From Effusibacillus pohliae DSM 22757 (GTDB lineage: Bacteria; Bacillota; Bacilli; Tumebacillales; Effusibacillaceae): DNA of 64,000 bases. Below, piece by piece: positions 60,842-64,000 of this stretch. Both the position numbers and the translations under genes were made by a program. Below the pieces are notes generated by a model. That model searched no databases and was not told the origin of the DNA. It worked only from the letters and a program-made list of their open reading frames with translations. The stretch spans positions 1 through 64,000 of the forward strand of contig NZ_AQXL01000133.1 of NCBI RefSeq assembly GCF_000376225.1, given 5' to 3'. The stretch's first letter is position 1, and each line of letters opens with the position of its first letter.

Positions 60842-62188
60842 ATGTTCCAGAACTGGAAAAAGATCCTGTTGCTGGCGATTCCCTCGATCGTTTCGTTCGC
60901 GTCGATGACGGTCACCGGCACGATTAATCTGATTTTGGTGGGAAAATTGGGGGCGTTGGCGATCGCCGTCGTCGGCGTATCCAACATCATCATGTATAAC
61001 GCGTGGGCCCTGTTTTCCGGTATCGGCCATACGGTCAACTATCTCGTGGCGCAAAACTATGGCGCGAACGATATGAAAACAGGGGTTGGGCGTACCTACA
61101 TGGCGCTCTATCTGTGTCTGGCGGCCGGGCTGTTCGTGTTGTTGACGGGGGCGGTGGCCAACGACGACATTTTGCGGCTGATGGGCGGTAGCGGCGAACT
61201 GGTGGCGTCCGGCGAGGGGTATTTGCGCCTCCGCTTTTTTGCCATGGTGTGTTCGATCTTCGCGTTTGTGTTTCACGGATTTTTCCGCGGGATCGAGGAT
61301 ACGAAAACGCCGATGGTGATTTCGCTTGCCGCCAATCTGGCGATGATTTTCTTTACATACGGGCTGACGTACGGAAAATGGGGCTTTCCCGAACTGGGGC
61401 TGAACGGCGCCGGCTGGGCGATTTTGCTGGGGGAAGCGATCGGGCTTCTCTGTTGTCTCTATGTATATTTTATCAGGCTGCATCCGCGTTACGGGACGCG
61501 GTCGCGAGTCATGTTCGATTGGGCGGAGTCCAGGCTGATTTTGGCGGAAAGCGGTAAATTGGGCCTGCAGGAATTCGCTTTGAGTGTTTCGATGTTCGTG
61601 TTTACCATGTTTCTTACCCGCTTGGGCACGAACGCGTTGGCGGCCAACGAAGTGGCACTGAATGTGATGGGATTCGGTTTTATGCCGGCGTTTGCGTTCG
61701 GAGCGACGGCGACGCTTCTCGTCGGGCAGGAAGTGGGGAAAGGCAACCCGTTTACGGCAAGGCGGATGGGGACTGACACAGCGGTTTTGGGCAGCGTGTT
61801 CCTGCTGCTGCTCGGACTGGCTGAATTTTCGTTCGCGGAGCCGGTGGCGCGGATTTATTCGGACGACCCGCAGGTATACAAATTGGCAGCAGAGTTGATC
61901 GAGGTGTCCGCTTTTTTGCAAGTGTTTGACGGCCTGCTCAATTTTTATGCGGGCGGCTTGCGGGGGATCGGCGACACCACGTTCCTGCTGAAAACCTCCC
62001 TGGTGCTGAGCTGGCTTCTGTTCATCCCCTTGAGCTACTTGCTGACGTTCGTCTTGGGGCTGCACAGTATCGGCGCCTGGCTGTCACTGTATATTTTTCT
62101 GATGGTGTTTGGACTGACCATGATGATTCGCTATTACCGCGTCGACTGGGAAAATGTGCAGATGAAGTCGGCGGGGCGCGGGGTGTAG
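60842..62188 (+). CDS. MATE-family efflux transporter
   Basis: A 448-residue exporter with 12 membrane segments in two homologous halves, the standard MATE size. Typical segments: IVSFASMTVTGTINLILVGK, VSNIIMYNAWALFSGIG, FFRGIEDTKTPMVISL and GGLRGIGDTTFLLKTSLVLS. It exports cationic drugs or metabolites by Na+ or H+ antiport. AGGGGGACG precedes the ATG. Single-gene unit with its own promoter. Confidence 0.93.
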   Translation: MFQNWKKILLLAIPSIVSFASMTVTGTINLILVGKLGALAIAVVGVSNIIMYNAWALFSGIGHTVNYLVAQNYGANDMKTGVGRTYMALYLCLAAGLFVLLTGAVANDDILRLMGGSGELVASGEGYLRLRFFAMVCSIFAFVFHGFFRGIEDTKTPMVISLAANLAMIFFTYGLTYGKWGFPELGLNGAGWAILLGEAIGLLCCLYVYFIRLHPRYGTRSRVMFDWAESRLILAESGKLGLQEFALSVSMFVFTMFLTRLGTNALAANEVALNVMGFGFMPAFAFGATATLLVGQEVGKGNPFTARRMGTDTAVLGSVFLLLLGLAEFSFAEPVARIYSDDPQVYKLAAELIEVSAFLQVFDGLLNFYAGGLRGIGDTTFLLKTSLVLSWLLFIPLSYLLTFVLGLHSIGAWLSLYIFLMVFGLTMMIRYYRVDWENVQMKSAGRGV

Positions 62189-62313
62189 GGGATGCCGAAT
62201 TGCAAAGCGGCCGGAATCGGAAGCAAGCGGTCAAATTCCTGCAAATGAAGGAGAAAACCAGGAAAAAACAGACAACACAGACAATCACCCGCACAGCCCG
62301 CGTGTTTTTGGCG

Positions 62314-62343
62314 TTGAGAAGCGGCGCCCAATTTTTTTATAGT
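62314..62343 (+). promoter_or_regulatory. Promoter upstream of the sugar nucleotidyltransferase gene
   Basis: TTGAGA, 18 bp, TATAGT. The start would fall near 62350, inside the CIRCE element, giving a 230-nt leader. Confidence 0.65.
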
Positions 62344-62347
62344 ATTG

Positions 62348-62374
62348 CTAGCACTCGATGTAAATGAGTGCTAA
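62348..62374 (+). promoter_or_regulatory. CIRCE element (HrcA operator)
   Basis: CTAGCACTC-9 nt-GAGTGCTAA differs from the CIRCE consensus TTAGCACTC-N9-GAGTGCTAA at one base only and lies at the start point of a good promoter, the normal place. No heat-shock gene is nearby: the next gene is the sugar nucleotidyltransferase at 62583. The gap 62189-62582 holds no other gene. Confidence 0.85.
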
Positions 62375-62582
62375 TAAATAAGCTGACTATTCGGATAATC
62401 GCGTACATAGCCGATCGGGCAAACCGTTATCGTCCCTAGCACCTAGGAAAAACTGAATGTCTGTGCGACAGCAAGAAGGTTGTTCATATTGGAAGGTAGC
62501 TGCAAGCTTTCACTATATGCGCAATGCTTCTTTTTTCATTTTTTCCAGGCGAATCCAATTCCAAATGGAGGAGGACGATACG

Positions 62583-63623
62583 ATGAAAGCATTGTTGTTG
62601 GCTGGTGGTTTGGGTACCCGGTTGCGTCCGTTAACTGAAAATCTGCCAAAACCGATGGCGCCGGTCGGCAACCGCCCGTGGCTGGAACATCTCATTCTGC
62701 ATTTGAAGCAGCAGGGCATCCAGGAGTTTGTGATCGCCGTCAAACATTATCCGGAAATCATCCAAAACCGCCTGGGCGACGGCCGATCCCTCGGTGTCCG
62801 GATCGAGTATTCGGTGGAAGAATCGTTGCTCGGCACCGCCGGCGCGATCAAACATGCGGAGGATCTGCTGAGTGACCGGTTCCTTGTGGTCAATGCGGAC
62901 ATCATTCACCAGGTGTCGATCCTGCCGCTGCTCGAATACCACATCCAGCACAAAGGGTTGGTCACGATCGGTTTGACCGAGGTGGAAGACCCTTCCCACT
63001 ACGGAGTGGTGGAGCAGAACGCGTTTGGCGAGATCCTTCGTTTTGTCGAAAAACCGGCTTTGCACGAAGCGCCTTCCAAACTGGTTAACGCCGGCATCTA
63101 CGTGATGGAAAAAGAAGCACTTCAGTGGATCCCGAAAAACAGGGAGGTGTCGATCGAGCGGGAGACGTTCCCCTTGCTGATCGAACAGAAGGCTGGCGTG
63201 TATGGGAAAACGATCGAGGGGTACTGGCTGGACATGGGCACGAAAGACCGGTACCGCAAGCTGCATTGGGATTTGCTGGACCGCAAGTTCGCGCTGCCTC
63301 TGAAAGAGAAACCGCAAGGCAACGGAATCTGGCTGGGCGAGCACACAACGGTCGGGTCCGGCGTGCTGTTCGTTCCACCTGTTGTCATTGGCGACCATGT
63401 ACATATCGGGGAACGCAGCGTGATCGGCCCGTACGCGGTGATCGGGGATCGGTGTGAAATCGGCAAGCATGTGCGCTGTTCGGAAACCATCCTGTGGGAC
63501 GACTGCAAAGTGCATGACGCCGCCCAGTTAAAAAATTGCATCTTCGGCTACGGCTTGGAGGTGGGAGCCAGCCACATTTTGCACGAGGCGGTGATCAATC
63601 GGATGGCGGGGGTGCAGCGATAA
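62583..63623 (+). CDS. Sugar-1-phosphate nucleotidyltransferase (mannose-1-phosphate guanylyltransferase-like)
   Basis: A 346-residue enzyme that makes a nucleotide sugar from sugar-1-phosphate and NTP. The N-terminal pyrophosphorylase motif GGLGTRLRP, then ENLPKPMAPVGNRPWLEH with the catalytic Lys, LLGTAGAI and FLVVNADII (the metal Asp). The C-terminal third carries left-handed beta-helix hexapeptides (VIGDHVHIGERSVIGPYAVI). The ATG follows GGAGGAGG; an upstream in-frame ATG at 62457 lacks a convincing site. Its stop overlaps the next glycosyltransferase start. Likely first gene of a glycan cluster. Confidence 0.9.
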   Translation: MKALLLAGGLGTRLRPLTENLPKPMAPVGNRPWLEHLILHLKQQGIQEFVIAVKHYPEIIQNRLGDGRSLGVRIEYSVEESLLGTAGAIKHAEDLLSDRFLVVNADIIHQVSILPLLEYHIQHKGLVTIGLTEVEDPSHYGVVEQNAFGEILRFVEKPALHEAPSKLVNAGIYVMEKEALQWIPKNREVSIERETFPLLIEQKAGVYGKTIEGYWLDMGTKDRYRKLHWDLLDRKFALPLKEKPQGNGIWLGEHTTVGSGVLFVPPVVIGDHVHIGERSVIGPYAVIGDRCEIGKHVRCSETILWDDCKVHDAAQLKNCIFGYGLEVGASHILHEAVINRMAGVQR

Positions 63624-64000
63624 TGCAAGTGGCATATGTCAGCACGTACGTTCCGAAAAAATGCGGTTTGGCAACTTACACACACCATTTGCGGCAAAAC
63701 GTGAAAGACGCGAGATGGTGGAAAGGGATGGATCCCGTAATTGTCCTCAGCGACGGCAACGATCAGACGGATCCCGGCAATCCGGCCCTCTGGCCGCTGC
63801 CGAAAGAGCAGCGTGACGCGTATGCAAAAATGGCCGACAAAATCAACCAAAGCGATGTGTCCCTGGTTTCTTTGCAGCATGAGTTCGGCATTTTTGGCGG
63901 GGAAGCGGGCGCTTACATTCTGGATTTTGTACGGCAACTGAAAAAGCCTTTGATCACCACTTTTCACACCGTATTCGAAAATCCGGCCGAACCCTACCGT
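63623..64000 (+). CDS. Glycosyltransferase family 4, N-terminal part (runs off window)
   Basis: 126 codons are visible and the frame is open at the window end. VAYVSTYVPKKCGLATYTHH is the GT-B N-terminal nucleotide-binding strand and loop typical of GT4 enzymes with the CGIA/CGLAT motif, and VSLVSLQHEFGIFGGEAGAY with FHTVFENP follows. The start ATG shares TAATG with the stop of the nucleotidyltransferase gene. It probably uses the sugar nucleotide made by that enzyme. Confidence 0.88.
   Translation, partial: MQVAYVSTYVPKKCGLATYTHHLRQNVKDARWWKGMDPVIVLSDGNDQTDPGNPALWPLPKEQRDAYAKMADKINQSDVSLVSLQHEFGIFGGEAGAYILDFVRQLKKPLITTFHTVFENPAEPYR

Noticed and set aside
62417-62425. GGGCAAACC as part of a cyclic-di-GMP riboswitch
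   Set aside because: The other conserved blocks and helices of the class are absent.
62457-62582. N-terminal extension of the nucleotidyltransferase from ATG 62457
   Set aside because: No good ribosome-binding site there, while ATG 62583 has GGAGGAGG and matches the family start.

Overview
This 64 kb window is chromosomal DNA of a moderately GC-rich Bacillota, most likely an aerobic Bacillales or Alicyclobacillaceae-type bacterium. The evidence is strong Shine-Dalgarno sequences, frequent GTG/TTG starts, a LysM-3D wall protein, a near-perfect CIRCE element, a Bacillus-type FadR box, and a sigma-54 activator with PAS domains. The genus is inference. No rRNA, tRNA, CRISPR or complete prophage was seen.

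Layout. (1) 1-1728: the right end of an IS21-family element sits inside a wrecked galactose operon. A galT head is fused in frame to a galK tail with a stop at the joint; galE is intact. (2) 1990-10542: assorted chromosomal genes: secreted CocE-type hydrolase, MFS exporter, a coiled-coil protein built from heptad-coding DNA repeats, an alpha/beta hydrolase, NAD(P)HX repair enzyme, an orphan DGQHR/DndB-like protein and a LysM-3D protein. (3) 10777-22691: a nitronate monooxygenase diverges from a long acyl-CoA operon preceded by a FadR-type box. The operon carries an HMG-CoA-synthase-like/DUF35 fusion, SCP2-type thiolase, acyl-CoA dehydrogenases, two hotdog hydratases, an SDR and two class III CoA transferases. 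Together these look like a modular peroxisome-like beta-oxidation spiral. (4) 23171-40502: a second acyl-CoA cluster with two excellent sigma-54 promoters. It holds a hydroxyacyl-CoA dehydrogenase, two acyl-CoA dehydrogenases, two thiolases, a 3-oxoacid CoA transferase, a complete Liv-type ABC transporter, a permease, a sigma-54 activator (the likely regulator) and a thioesterase.

Region 4 is also decaying. Two enoyl-CoA hydratase genes, one nitronate monooxygenase and one hydroxyacyl-CoA dehydrogenase have lost their middles, and the Liv binding protein is broken by an exact 13-bp tandem duplication. (5) 41008-54025: TPR protein, chemotaxis receptor, patatin, LPG-synthase-like membrane protein, MFS carrier, malic enzyme, and a glcEFD glycolate oxidase operon with an operator/promoter/cre-like control region. 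(6) 54026-55743: a very small holin-like toxin gene with a convergent promoter, i.e. a candidate type I toxin-antitoxin locus, next to a WYL regulator with a palindromic site downstream. (7) 55942-64000: rmuC, a 932-residue tandem CbxX/SpoVK-type AAA protein with an unrecognised N-terminal region, a second repeat-built coiled-coil protein, a MATE exporter, then a CIRCE-controlled start of what looks like a glycan cluster (sugar nucleotidyltransferase and a GT4 glycosyltransferase cut by the window end).

Working together: regions 3 and 4 encode two separately controlled acyl-CoA degradation routes (FadR-like versus sigma-54), the second with its own importer. Malic enzyme and glycolate oxidase serve C2/C4 carbon use. 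The most novel observations are the sigma-54 wiring, the run of internal-deletion pseudogenes, the candidate type I toxin locus, the CIRCE site before a glycan gene, and the AAA protein with an unknown front end.
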